DNA from: Psilocybe azurescens
Lineage: Eukaryota; Basidiomycota; Agaricomycetes; Agaricales; Agrocybaceae
Direction: 5' to 3'
DNA length: 52,246 nucleotides
Assembly (NCBI GenBank): GCA_023853785.1
Contig: JAJIRX010000964.1
Coordinates: 1-52,246, forward strand
Part shown: one piece after another, positions 20,548 through 32,056 of the stretch
Numbering within the stretch: the first letter of the stretch is position 1
Layout: each line of letters begins with the position of its first letter
Made by a program: the position numbers and the translations under genes
Notes under the pieces: generated by a model
Databases searched by the model: none
Seen by the model: the letters and a program-made list of their open reading frames with translations, nothing else
What the model was told of the DNA's origin: nothing

Positions 20548-22890
20548 ATGGGCCCTGTTCCCGCGCCCCTGCCATCGACGTCGACGTCAGTGAATCAAAG
20601 GACGGCCTGCCGTCCCACCCAGCAGCAGCAGCGCGAACGTGAACTGGAAGCCGAGCTCGCGCGGAAAGACAAAGAAGTGTGTGAGTTTCCAGCTCCACGC
20701 TGGACTTGCCTGTATATGAATTCTGATTCACACTTATTGCTTCTCTTTGCCCTCTCTTTCCTCCTTTCGCTCCTCTCCCCTGCCTCCCCTTCCCTCTGTC
20801 ACCGCTACCCACCCTCCCCACCCTCATTCTTCATCATAAAAACAATCCCTCACCATGCGCACAACCCATCTTCCTAAGCTCTCCCTCCTACACTCGCGCC
20901 TCCTGCACGCGCTCAACACGCTCGATGCACATGCACGGGAGTACGCGGAGCTGCACAGAGAGCTTGGGGTTATGCGCAGGAACATGCGGGCGCGCGAGGA
21001 GGTGAGGGAGGGCGTGCAGAGGGAGAGGGATGAGTTGAGGGAGGAAGTTGAGAGGTTTGTTGAAAGAGGTATGTGAGTTTTTTTTGTTTTTTTTTTATGC
21101 TTGGTAACTGGTTACTTCCTTCTACTGGGTGAACGCGTGTTTTAATGAAAATGGAGCACGATTATAAGAAATGACCGGTGGCCTGTTAGCCGGATGCGGC
21201 TGTCGAGTCTCGCAGGTACGAAATAACACATATACACTGCATACACCGCGATCTAATACACGCATATTCTATCGTTTCTGTAGATGAAGGTCCTGTTCTT
21301 ATCGTGCACCAGCCAACCTTGCCACATCGCCCCCACTCTCACTGCTCCTCCGCATCTCACCATTTCTACCCCAACGCCACCGAATACGCTCTCCTAATAA
21401 CCCAGCTCCTCACAACCCCGGTTCTCCCAGGAGCAGGCAGCACACGCACGCACGCAAGCCCGTGTCGCGGCACTCGAGGCAGGAGGCGGAATTGGAGGGG
21501 TGTGTTTGTATGAAGATGAGGGGATGTATGCGGGGGAGCGAGAGATACAGAGAGAAGTGAAGAGAAAAGAGGAGGGGACGAGCAACGTTATAGAGAGGAG
21601 GAGCGGAGAAGCGGAGACAGTGATCAGCATATGCATATGCAGAATGATAGGAATAAGAACAAGGAGGTCGAGCGTGTTCGGGACGAGCGTGTGGTCATGA
21701 TCTTGATCTTGGGGATGGTGAGGAGGACGTGTCGGGACGGAGGAGCCTAAGAGACACAGACACAGAGGAGGGGAATGAGGAGGAGACGGAAGAAGAGCAG
21801 ATCATCGCGATGCTCGATGTGACTGTTGCGCGGAACCGGATGCTCGAGCGCGACTCGTTCTCGTTCTCGTTTCTACTGTGCGTTCGCATTTTTTAACTCG
21901 TTCGTTCTTTCCTTCTTCGTTCATTGTATGCTTTTTTTCTTCCTTCCTGGTATCTATCTACCCTCGCGGGCACATGCCGAACAGGAGGATGGGGGCCGCG
22001 GATGGTTGATATCGCCGCTCGGCGTCCCTGTCAATGGACCTGGACCTGGAGAAGAGAAGGATGAGCGAGAGGTGCATTACATTTTTCATGTATTAACATT
22101 TTCTCGCATTTTTCCGCTGCCATTTCCTTCGACATTTACTGCCTTTTCTGCCTATTTTTTTTTTTTTTTGTTTCGTGTTGGGAGGCGAAATTCCATTAGT
22201 CCATGGGTCCCTCATATTTATCACACTGCGCCTGATTGCATTCCTTTATGTATTCACGTTCTTTTCGATTTATTCTTTCTATTTCTTTCTACATAAAAAA
22301 CACGAAAGTTTCCACTTTCCTGGTTTCAATTAATCTTGCTGACTCCCCTCTTTTGTTCTTTCTCTCTATATTGTATTCGCACAAAGGGAATACCAACACC
22401 AGCACCCTCATCAGCACTGGCTCGTCGGACATGGCCACCTCCGCCTCCGCCGCCGTCTCCGGAAACGCAGGCTCTGCTCGCGTTCTCATCCCTGCTCCAG
22501 AATCAACACCTCTTCCCGTTCCTGCCCTTGCTACCGTTCATGTTCTCGATGTGCCGAATTTGATGGACAACGACAACGACAACGGAGACCGCGACCGCGA
22601 CCGCGAGATGTCGATGGAGCTTGCTACGCCGCTGATGCCTAAGAGTGTGGTCTCGATGTCGGTCCATGATTCGTAGGGGTTGGAGGTGGTGGTGATGGTA
22701 GATGGAGGTGGTGATGGAGGTGGTCAGGCGGTGCGTCTGCGTCGATCGTTGGATGAGGGGCAGGGTCAAGGTCGAAACCAGGACTATCTGAATGACGAAG
22801 GTCAGGCCGACGATTGTCAATGCGAACATGAACACGAACAGCAGGAAGGGTCTGGCTACAATGACGATGGTGATTATGATGACGATTAGC
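20548..22890 (+). pseudogene. Low-complexity coiled-coil protein, copy A, probably broken
   Basis: Not a family I recognise. Exon 1 (20548-20676) reads MGPVPAPLPSTSTSVNQRTA through a Gln/Arg-rich RELEAELARKDKE. A GTGTGTGAG donor and an acceptor at 20877-20878 join it in phase to exon 2 (20879-21068), a helical stretch with LHRELGVMRRNMRAREEVRE and RDELREEVERFVER. The next exon begins after the AG at about 21282 and keeps phase (DEGPVLIVHQP). Later conserved exon-like pieces are GWLISPLGVPVNGPGPGEEK (about 22008-22070) and a Ser/Thr-rich TSTLISTGSSDMATS segment (about 22396-22450), then an acidic tail with DNDNDNGDRDRDREMSMELA. Several frame changes occur between them. A related copy lies at 27490-30740; similarity stops near 22930. 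Probable coiled-coil protein, function unknown. Confidence 0.5.
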
Positions 22891-23511
22891 GAGATCGAGA
22901 TGTAACGGTGCGATTGCCGTTCGTGATAATTCCTTGCGTCGGGTGTCAGCCTTTGGTCAGCCTCACCAGCCAGCAAGCCCCTATTTAAGGTATTGTACAG
23001 AACCTTTGGTGCTGACATGTGGTACAGATTACTACTACATGACACCCAAATAACTCTTCATTGCCTGTTGATTGCCTGTAGCGGCTCAGAAGAGACACAT
23101 TGCGTTAAAATGCGGTGCTTCGAGTTGTCCTACAAGCGCCAAGAACTGCAGAAACGGTCGTTTTCATGCGCTCTCGGCAGCTACGGCGCGCATTTGCATA
23201 TATGAGATCACATTAGCATCTCAATAACTCGGGAATCGAACCAACGCCATGTATATATATGGGACACATAGTTTTATGTATGGGAATCAAAGATTTATAT
23301 CTGAACATCTCCGAGTTTTATGTCATTTATATATCTGGGAACCGCCACTAAATGGCGCCTAGTTCACCTCTCCGGCTCATAACGAGCCTTACTTTACACC
23401 GCCCCATACCTTATAAATGGACCCCTAGGTATATACCGGTGAAAGGGGCCAGGAGCATAGAGAATAAATTTTCAACAACTTGAAGAATCCATAAATCGCA
23501 TTGCGAAAAGT
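22891..23511. other. Intergenic spacer between copy A and the NTase-like relic
   Basis: Similarity to copy B ends near 22930. A short GGGTGTCA...TGACACCC pair (22941 and 23047 ends) could bound a 107-bp miniature element, but this is weak. The rest is AT-rich with ATATATGGGA-type words at about 23250-23340. Confidence 0.35.
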
Positions 23512-24546
23512 ATGTTTCAGCGTAAACCTGATGATGTTTTCGAGTTTTGGCGTTTGCAATCCATTACGGGGATGTTTATCTCGGGATCAACTGCCCTCCA
23601 ATTCTTTGAACGCGTTATATACCCAGAGTAGATCTAGACTTATATGTTGAGCATCGTCACCGTCAGATTATCTTGAACTGGCTGAAAAGCATAGACTACA
23701 GGTATACACAGCCCGCTCCTTACCCGGATGAGACGTTTGAAGAAGCACTGGGTCTTGTTTCCGACTTTAGACGCTCTGAAGGGCACTTCTTCTACACAAC
23801 CACTCCGAAAGGCTATTTTGGAGCGGCCATCATACTCAATTTTGAAAAGTCAGAGCCTCATCGCAAGATCCAGTTGATTATGATGCACCATTCGCCACTT
23901 CAGATGGTGTGAAATTTTCACTCTAGTGAGATCTTCCCTCATTTACTCTGGTCTTTTTTACTGACACTCTGACACTCGCGGCTGATCTAATGAACATTAT
24001 TACCCACGAAAAGGCATACTCATTATATCCAAGAAGAACATTCGATGGACGGCACTGGTTGCTATATCATCCATTAAAGAATGACCATCGACTCCTCGTG
24101 GCCACTGCCAAGTTCACCACAAGAAGATGGCAGATAGTTCACAAAATTTCCAGGGATGAATTCGCTAATCCCAGGTCGGCCTTCTCACACGGCCAAGGAC
24201 TTTACCCATCCTTCCTGAGCTTAATCTTCCTGCAAGGAACATGGAAGCAAATTCATGGGCACTCTTATACGATGCCGACTTGGTCCCCAACATGACAGCC
24301 ACACTTTTAGTTTCCGCCAAGCTTTGCTATCGATACCTCATTGCCGATGAGCCATTACGGAAATATGTGTTGCGCTTATTATGCATGGCTCTAGACGCGA
24401 AGTTTGAGAGAGAGCAGTACGTGGGTCCTCCTTTCATATGGTATGGCTACTAACCGTTTGCTAGGGACGTGGACTATATTTTCAGGGAAATGATAGAGAA
24501 ATACAGACAGAAAGAAGAGACCAACTCCGGAGTCGATCCAGAGTAG
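23512..24546 (+). pseudogene. Nucleotidyltransferase-like hypothetical protein, frameshifted
   Basis: It starts MFQRKPDDVFEFWRLQSITG and carries GSTALQFFERVIYPE (about 23587-23628) followed, after a one-base frameshift, by DLDLYVEHRHRQIILNWLKS (from 23631). A GS motif followed by DxD is the pattern of the nucleotidyltransferase superfamily, so I infer a degenerate NTase fold. It then has SDFRRSEGHFFYTTTPKGYF, a stop in place of a likely Trp at 23910, and MNIITHEKAYSLYPRRTFDG (from 23990). A final part, SWALLYDADLVPNMTATLLV onward, is spliced over a 47-bp GT-AG intron (about 24419-24465) to RDVDYIFREMIEKYRQKEET and a TAG at 24544-24546. I know this layout from agaricomycete multicopy hypothetical proteins. 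No enzyme activity has been shown for them that I can cite. Confidence 0.6.
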
Positions 24547-24999
24547 TGAAGCTGAAAATAAAATTACAGCAGTCTATGGTCACTGCCAAATTTAATTGAC
24601 AAGGGCGTACATAGCATTCTACATCTATCTAAGGGTGTCGAAGCTGAGAATGGCTCTTTCTCAGGATTGCCATCGGAAATCGTTGGTTACCTGGTCTTGC
24701 ATTGTTACTCGTATGATATACAGATACTCTCGGTGACCCTTTCAGAATCTGTGGTTTCTCTTTTAGTAAGTCCTCAAAGCAACCAAAAGCTTGATAAGTT
24801 TTGCGTACAGCTCATATGAGTCTCGAGACCAGTAGTGCCTTCAGCATCAAGCCGTATCTCGGGATCCCACTACATCTTGGGATCCCACTTCACGAACGTT
24901 GAGAATCAATCTCGAAAGCATCAGGCTGGTTATTCTATGAAATGCATTTGGACGTCAGGGTTTTATTGAACTGCCCTGCTGGGGACAGTCACTTACAGA
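24547..24999. other. Intergenic spacer, possible F-box-like scrap
   Basis: One stretch near 24655-24715 reads LSGLPSEIVGYLVLHCYS, which resembles the first half of an F-box (LPxEIxxxIL). No complete gene can be built around it. Confidence 0.3.
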
Positions 25000-26474
25000 G
25001 AGCTAAAAGTCGCATTGAGGGCCTTGAAATCCCCCCTGCCAAGAGAGCATTCAATTCAACTCGGACTTTGATAGCAGTCACAATGATTACGGGGCTTACA
25101 GGCGCAGCCTGTGGAGGAAATTATTTCAGGGTCGTGTCTGTATCTGAAAATGCATCCACTTACAAGAAACATCACACTGGTCACAATATTGGCAGCGCAG
25201 ATAACTGCAAAATATATGACACCTGTGGAATTAACCAGGATTTGAGGGCAGGGACCAGGAGTTCCAGTTATGCACATACCGTCCCGAATCATTAACTGTA
25301 GTAACGTTATCTTTGCCTTTTTCTTCGTCATCTTTTCCCCTTCCATCGTCATCTTTGCCTCTTTCATCGCCATCTTTGCCTCTTTCATCGCCATATGTGA
25401 CTTGATACTCTGCACGACAGTGAACAGAAACATGGTTGTATCTGTCATTTCTTAGTGTCTATCATTTAAAAATGTTCTAGAATATCACCATACCAAATGC
25501 TAACTCAGCAACCCACGTCATGGCAAAGCGGCTATAATTAAGCAGCCCCCATGAGCGCTTCGGCTTGAATATGAGAAATTGGGTCGCCTACACTTCATGC
25601 TTTCCCACCAGAATGCACCCGACAAGGCCTTATATTATAATCATTGATCGTGAGTAAAGAAACCGAGTGTTAAATATGAAAAAATTGACCTGGAGGGAGA
25701 ATGAGGCTCGTGCCATTGGTGAGCGATGCGTACTGTATTGTTATAAAACTGTCAGCCCAACCAAATCAGAGTCAACGGTGGCCTACAATTTTAATTGCAA
25801 GCTCAGTAGACAGAAGAAGAGTGCCAATCACTACTATTTTCTTGTTGTTCAAATAAAGGGCATTAACGCGAGTGATGAACATGACTTTCAGATTCCAGGT
25901 CAACACGCGCCTTACAGGTATCAGTGACTTGAAGGACCATCGTTTACTCACCTCCAATTACAGCATTTATAAACAGCCTGATAATTTCCGGAAAAGAACA
26001 TATCGGTCACAGACCTCCGGGCTCCAGTTTGAATGAAATGCTTGTGAGAAATGAGTGCAAATGAATTAAGCGATTAAGGATAAACTGCTCACCAAAAATG
26101 ATGAATATGAACCCTAGCGGCGAAAGATATCGGTTCTGATAGCTCGTCAATGGTTCTCGTCCAAATTTCTCCAAAGTAAAGGACGTTGCTTGACAAAGAC
26201 GACTTACTAGAGACCAAAGTATTTTAAGCTTGTTAACATTCCACTGCCAGGTCTTCTGGCGACCGTCTTTTCTGGCGGTCGATCTGCACTCCTGGTCAAC
26301 TTTCGGCTGCCAAATACATCTGACCTCCTTTTCAAAGGTCAAAAGAATATCGTAGTAGAGCATAACTTGGATTCGGATGAGCTCTCTCAACAGAGATAAT
26401 GGTTCCAAGAGCTCACCACAGGAAGCCAACGAAAACATCTTTAATGCCATGCTATATGAAGCCAGGCCAAGCAC
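25000..26474 (-). CDS. DUF6533-type multi-spanning membrane protein, possibly degraded
   Basis: Fungal integral membrane protein of the DUF6533 kind, recognised from IRIQVMLYYDILLTFEKEVR followed by CIWQPK (first helix and loop, about 26295-26380 on the minus strand). A GT-AG intron leads to WQWNVNKLKILWSL. Later helices are RVNALYLNNKKIVVIGTLLL (about 25820-25880), GCILVGKHEV...FAMTWVAELAFG (about 25500-25610) and, after a clean 57-bp intron (about 25216-25272), VIYFAVICAANIVTSVMFLV. The protein would span the membrane about seven times; its role is unknown in the family. Oddities: an in-frame TAG follows GKHEV, and a cytoplasmic loop contains four 21-bp direct repeats giving KMAMKEA-type repeats. 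Start (26474, or an internal ATG) and end are uncertain. Confidence 0.65.
25309..25392. repeat. Four tandem 21-bp repeats inside the membrane-protein gene
   Basis: Units at 25309, 25330, 25351 and 25372. The last two are identical (ATCTTTGCCTCTTTCATCGCC) and the first two are variants. Twenty-one is a multiple of three, so on the minus strand each unit adds seven residues (K-M-A-M-K-E-A type) without changing frame. Confidence 0.85.
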
Positions 26475-27489
26475 TATTAAAACTTCTGGGAAATGTAATG
26501 GAAATGGCTTACAGATGGTAGGCCATACTGGCCAGCTGTTTTGAAGTCAACACAGAATTTTCCATGCTTGAAAGACTTCAGGGGATAGGTAACGAGTAGG
26601 GGGTGAGATTGTAGCAGGAAAAATCAACTATGTCTGCGGATGCGATTGCCAGGCAAGTATTTATTGGTCGCATGAAAGCACAGCTATGAAGTTGAAGGTA
26701 GAAGTCTTGATCGTGGAACAGTGGGTAAAAATGGAGATGATATACCAGGATATGTGAGGATTAAGAACAGGCCTCCCGCTGAGAATCGGTTCTGGTCCTT
26801 TCTGATCTGGGTGGACGTTATCTGATCTGTTCTGGGTGTATCTGTCAGTTTCTGCACACATGCCAGATGTAAAATCAAAATACATTTTTGTCTCTGCCAT
26901 CATTGAGTTGATTTTACTACTCCGATCAATTACCATGCGGACTCTGTGAGATTCAGAACTGTTCTATCGACTTCGCTGCACAGCTGCGCCTTGATTTGGA
27001 CTCTGACCGAGCGTTGTAGACTCACAAAATGTCCCAAATACGTGATCATTAGTGATGGAAAAGTTCGATTCAGTTCGGTTCTTTGAGCATTTTTTCCTGA
27101 ACCAAGAACAGGACTCCCATTCGGTTCTTCCTGTTTTCCAGAACCTCGAATTTAACTCTCGGTTCTGGTTCAAAAGAGTTTGGTTCCGGTTCTGCGACCT
27201 CGAAAACCGAAAACCAAACTTAATTCACAAAAAAAAGAGAAATTTTCAACGTAAATGAAGGCTACATGTCCTCTTCTGGCCCCATACCCTCGAGACTCAT
27301 GATCAACACAGCAATATTTTGGGCTGCATAATTAACTGCTGCAACATAGGATTTGCAGAGCCTTAAAGATCTCCATGGAAAGGCAGTGTGGTGCTTGATC
27401 ATGTGCTCCTGTGATGTTATGTGAGTAGAGCTCGCGAGTGTGACTGGCTGGCGAGTCTAATCTTCGATCTGCTGTCCACCAACATCCCT
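26475..27489. other. Intergenic DNA with GGTTCTGG/CCAGAACC repeats
   Basis: No gene is recognised. Between about 27062 and 27215 the sequence repeats TTCGGTTCT, AACCAAGAAC, CGGTTCTGGTTC and CCAGAACC in both orientations. A similar GGTTCTGGTCC/GATCTGTTCTG cluster lies at about 26785-26845. This looks like a small worn repeat family. Confidence 0.4.
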
Positions 27490-30400
27490 CCTCACCACGT
27501 GTCCTGCAATTGCGCCTCCTGCACGCGTTCGACACGCTCGATGCACACGCACGGAGAATGCGGAGTTGTGCAGGGAGCTTGAGGCTATGAAGAGGAAGGT
27601 GTGGGCGTGCGAGGAGGCGAGGCAGGGCGTGCAGAAGGAGAGGGAGAGGAGTTGAGGGAGGAGGTTGAGAGGCTTGTTGAGAGAGGCGTGTGGGTTTTCT
27701 TTTTGCTTTGGTTGGTATCTTCATTCTATTGGGTGAACGCGAGTTTTTGATGATGATGCATTTGTGTAGATAGTGCAAGTGGAGCACAATTGTACAAAAT
27801 GGCCTGTCAGCCAGATGCAATTGTCCAGTCTCGCAGGTACGAAAGATAACACGCATGTACTGCATACACTGTATGATCTCACACGCATATCCTACCCTAT
27901 CCTATCGTTTTTACAGATGAAGGTCCCAGTGTTATCGGGCACCACCCAATCCCACCACATCACTCCCACTCTCATCCCTACCCCTCCATATCCCCCTCTC
28001 ACCACTCCTCCATGTCCCCTCTCACCCCCTCCCCCCTACGCACCCCAACTAACCTGCCTACTCTCCAGCCAGCTCTCTACCGAGCAAGCACTTTCTTTTT
28101 ATTCAGCCCGCTAACGCGCGGGCGGCACCTGTATCTGTGGCTGCCTCCGCTGCTGCGTCTTCTTCGTCAACGACCACTTGAACGCCTAGAGGTTCTTCGG
28201 CCAAACCAACACCAACAGCATGAGAGCCGCTACTTTGGCATTGGTTTCCAATGCTTGTGCTCGTGCATCTTCGCCACCTCCGCTGCTATCGCTGCCGCCG
28301 CCACGTTTTTCACCTCCACCAATTTTAGCTCCCGATCCCGCTGCTGACAAAACTCAACCTCAACCCCAGACACAGACACAGACGCACATGCATATGTACA
28401 CATTGCAAAGCCTCGAGCAAGAGATAAGCGAGCTCGGCGGGCGAGTGGATATGTCCGCGCGTGCGGGCGGTGCGTGGGGTGCTGCTGTCGGTGCTGCTGT
28501 TGGTATTGGTGGAGGGGTGCGGATGGTGAGGGGTCTGGGTCTGGGTCTGGCGTAAATATGGGCTCGGGCATGAATACGGGCACTACCACTGGCACTGGCT
28601 ATCGCTCTTGGACGCGTGCTGGGACGCGTGCTGGCTCTAGGGCAGACGCGCACAAGGACCGGGATAAGGACGTCCAGGGGACGACGAACGGGACGAACGC
28701 AGCGACCCCGACGCGCACGCGCACGTCGGAATTGCACGATCTGAAAATCCGGGTGCGTCGTTTTGGAAGCGGAGTGTGCGCAGTAGGTACCTTCTCTTGC
28801 GTTTTACGTTTTTACGTTTTCTCTTTTCGTTCTTTTTCGTTTTTTCCTTCGTACCAACCCGCGCTTCCTGGTTTTTTATTCTTCACGGCGGTGGGAGTGT
28901 TTCGGATTCAAGTTTTTTTGTTTTTGGATGGGAATTTTCTGTTTTCTAGTTTGGCTCAATGCGACGCGGTCCTGATGCTAATATACTTGATGAATAGGTT
29001 GCGAGAGGCGGTTGGGGAGATGCGTCGGCATGGTGGGTCGGTGGTGCAGGATCAGGGGCGAGATCGGGAGGCAAGAGAACGAGATGTGAACACGGGTGTG
29101 GGTGTAGGTGTAGATGTGAACAGTGCGAAGCAGGACTCGGCAGCGGGACGTGCACGTCGATCTGGACAAAGTCACTAACACAAGGATCCATGAGGGGTGA
29201 GAAGAGGAGCAGCTGGCCTACGCTGCGGATGGGGGCCGTGGTCGGTTGACATCGCCGCTTGGCATTCCTGTTATTGGACCTGGGCCTGGGCTTGGAGAGG
29301 AGGAAGAGCACGAACGAGAGGTGTGTAACATTTCTTCATGCATTAACAGTTTCTCGCCTTTTTTCCGTCCCCATTTGCTTCGACTTTCGCCGCCTTTTGT
29401 GCCCGGGTTTTGTTGTTTTGTATTGGGGGCGATGTATCAGTTCCATGGGTCCATAGCATAGGTCCCCCAGATTTATTACACTGCGCCTGATATCATTCCA
29501 TTATGTATTCACATTCTTTTCAATTTTACTATTTCTATTTCTTTCTTTCTAAAAAAAAAAACAAGTTTTTCATAATCCTGGTTTCGATTGATCTTGCTGA
29601 CCTCCCTCTTTCTTTCTTTCTCTCTAGATTTTATTCGCACCAGGAAATACGAATGCGGATACGAGTACGAATACGAACACAACCGCCCTCATCAGCCCTG
29701 GCTCGTCGGACATGGCCATCTCCATCTCCATCTCCAGCGACGCAGACTCTATTCCCGTTCTCATTCCTGCTCCACATCCAGCACTGGTTCCCGTTCATGT
29801 TCATGTTCAAGATGTACCAAATATAATGGGCGGCGATGACAACGAAGACGGAGATGGGAACGGCGAGATGTCGATGGACCCCGTGACGCCGCTGATGCCT
29901 ACGAGTGTGATCCCGATATCTGTTCATGATTCGGAGAGGTTGGAGGTGGAAGAAGAAGGTGGAGGTGGTGATGGAGGTGGTCAGGGGTGCACCTGCGTCT
30001 ATCACTGGATGAGGGGCAGGGTCGAAGTCGGAATCAGGACTATCTGAATGATGAAGGCGATCGTCAAGACGAATATGAACAGGAACAGGAAGAGTCTGGA
30101 GACAACAACGATGATGATTATGATGAGAATCAGCAAGATCGAGATGTAATGATGGGATCGCCGTTCGTGATGCCGCCGGCGGTGTTGTTGCTGTTAGAGC
30201 AGAATGTGGGGGATGGGGGCGCAGGAGGGCGCTGCGCGTAGGCAGCAAAATGCGGAAGCTGGCCCTGCCCCTCATGTTAGCGACATATTCTGTGCAACCT
30301 CCTGCTCCAGTTCCTGCTCAAGTGTCAGCGCAAGTACCCGTCGCGCGCCTGATCGAGCTCGCCGCGCCTCCGTTCATGGTATCTTCATCATTGCCCTCAT

Positions 30401-30740
30401 CCGTACCAGCCTTGCCTCTCTCACCCACACCAGCACGCGCTCGCGCTCGCGCAAGCCCACGAACACCATCAACATCGCCACAATCACCACCACCGGCATC
30501 CGCGCGCGCTGCGGCGCGCTGTTGAGAAGCGCTCTGCCTTCGCCTAGTGTGCTCGACCTCGACCTCGATCCCTATGGCCCTGCCATTGATTCAGATGACT
30601 TTGATCCCCTGGATGATAGCGAGGATAATAACACAGATCGTGATGGTCATGATGCCGACCTCGACCGCGATAGTCATGACGTTGATAGCGAAAGGGAATT
30701 GTTCGAGGCGGAGTACGAGCGGCAGCTTGAGAGATAGCAG
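27490..30740 (+). pseudogene. Low-complexity coiled-coil protein, copy B, lacking first exon
   Basis: Paralogue of copy A (20548-22890). Shared pieces are the RLLHAFDTLDAHAR-like helix (about 27505-27690, frameshifted), the exon opening DEGPSVIGHHP (about 27916), GGRGRLTSPLGIPVIGPGPG (about 29228-29300) and TALISPGSSDMAISISIS plus the DxDGNGEMSMDPVTPLMPTS segment (about 29690-29905). Copy B alone has the stretch from about 28220 with THMHMYTLQSLEQEISELGG and an Arg/Thr-rich TRTRTSELHDLKIR, and a longer acidic C-terminus with DSDDFDPLDDSEDNNTDRDG ending ERQLER and TAG at about 30735. The exon carrying MGPVPAP in copy A is absent here. Frames change several times. Unknown function; coiled-coil and acidic tail are all that can be said. 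Confidence 0.45.
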
Positions 30741-31212
30741 GTCGTGTATGCGGGCGCTGTCGGCGTCGATGTTTGAGGCTGGGGCAGAGGCTGGGTCAGA
30801 GGAAGGGAGGGGTGAGGGAAAGGGTTTGGTGATGGCGCGGTGGGTTCGGGGCATCGTGCAAGCTGAAAGATGGAGGGCGAGAGGAAGCGATGAGAGACCA
30901 GGATCTGGATCTGGACGGGCATCAGGATCGGACGATGAAATAGTTGGTTTGTTGATCAGCGTGGTAGCATTTCATGTTTTGCTTTTTTGTTTCTCGATTT
31001 GGGGTGCTGTAAATTCGGATGGGATGTATATTCCCTTATGATATAGGTTTCTTTCACTTTTTTCTAACTTCTTGACTTGTTTGGTGTAAGGGAATATGCG
31101 ACGGATATGAATACGGCTTTCGTTCAAGTTTCAATATGGCTGGGTAATGCAATGAAAATGTGAAGTTATATGCTACGACTCAACACCACGTCGAGAATGT
31201 GATGCTTGTATT
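30741..31212. other. Intergenic spacer
   Basis: An Arg/Gly-rich open frame continues past the stop of copy B, ending in a hydrophobic VVAFHVLLFCFSIWGAV near 30965-31010. I see no support for it as a separate gene. Confidence 0.35.
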
Positions 31213-32056
31213 TTGTCCAATCCACCCGAGATTACTTTCTTTCATTCTCGATATTCATTACAGGACCAGGGATTGTCGTATTCTGCGATGTCATACAATC
31301 CTATTCCAGAGACTTGGCAAGTTCAGTATCCATCTTTGATTGGAATCCGAACACTTCCTATCGAAGTCGATAGAACGGCTTCGGAATCGGATTGGATTCA
31401 GAAAAGGCCAGACATAGACGCAGGGTCTTATGCAGACATCAACTTCAGTGCTGACCTTATACGAAAACAAGAAGAATCAGGGTACTAATTTCTGCTTTAC
31501 TCCAATGTAGTACATCGGAGCTCATTTATTTCCGTCCAGAATATCTGCTGCTTATAGGTTTATCCTACCAGACGGTTGCTCGGCCCAAAGAATTTTCACG
31601 ACTTCCTCGAAGACTACCTCGATCAACAAGCAGAATGGTGGTATGACCCCCAACAGCTATATGAACAGACAGCGAGCTCTTACAAACGGATCTTTGAAAC
31701 TGATACACACTTGCTGCAGTACCAATCCGACTCATGGGTGGCCGCTATTTTACCGAACATAAGATACGTACCAGATCTTCTCCATGCAGAACTGAGACGT
31801 TCACCTGAAAAGTCACACTTTTATCACTGGCATGATTACCGCAGAGAGTGTTTCCTGGTCAATTCTGGGTCATCAAAAGAGAAAGTCAAGGATTTGACCT
31901 GCACCGTTGCGGTGGAAGTGTATTCAGTCATGCACCGTGTGCCAGAGTTCAAAATTGTCTCGTCTGTTAAGAACAAGAAGCACACCTCCTTCTCACTGCA
32001 TTCAACTCTGTCTCGTATCAGCAGGGTTTCTGCAAATTTCTCACTTCGTCGTCAGT
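31213..32056 (+). CDS. Hypothetical protein, two exons
   Basis: Not recognised. The first open stretch reads SYNPIPETWQVQYPSLIGIR and DADINF-like residues to about 31484. The frame then closes, and a GTACTAAT donor with an AG near 31557 would join it to the second stretch (31560-32056) with PKNFHDFLEDYLDQQAEWWY, a Trp/Tyr-rich DYRRECF motif and a basic end (KIVSSVKNKKHTSFS...SLRRQ). Both stretches are acidic-polar without membrane segments. The start is uncertain; an ATG at 31288 (MSYNPIPETW) is an alternative to 31213. It could also be the worn remains of a larger gene. Confidence 0.4.

Noticed and set aside
22503..23045. Minus-strand frame of 180 codons with His/Val runs
   Set aside because: It is antisense to the acidic (Asp-rich) exons of copy A; the runs mirror GAC/GAT repeats.
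22941..23047. Possible 107-bp miniature element with GGGTGTCA/TGACACCC ends
   Set aside because: Only 8 bp of inverted repeat and no target duplication; likely chance.
23231..23242. B-box-like GGTTCGATTCCC on the minus strand
   Set aside because: No A box at tRNA distance and no cloverleaf stems could be found.
24942..25295. Plus-strand frame of 117 codons
   Set aside because: It lies antisense to the 3' exons of the DUF6533-type membrane protein, which has better support from intron borders and helices.
29631..30275. Minus-strand frame of 214 codons
   Set aside because: It is antisense to copy B, with the same cause as in copy A.
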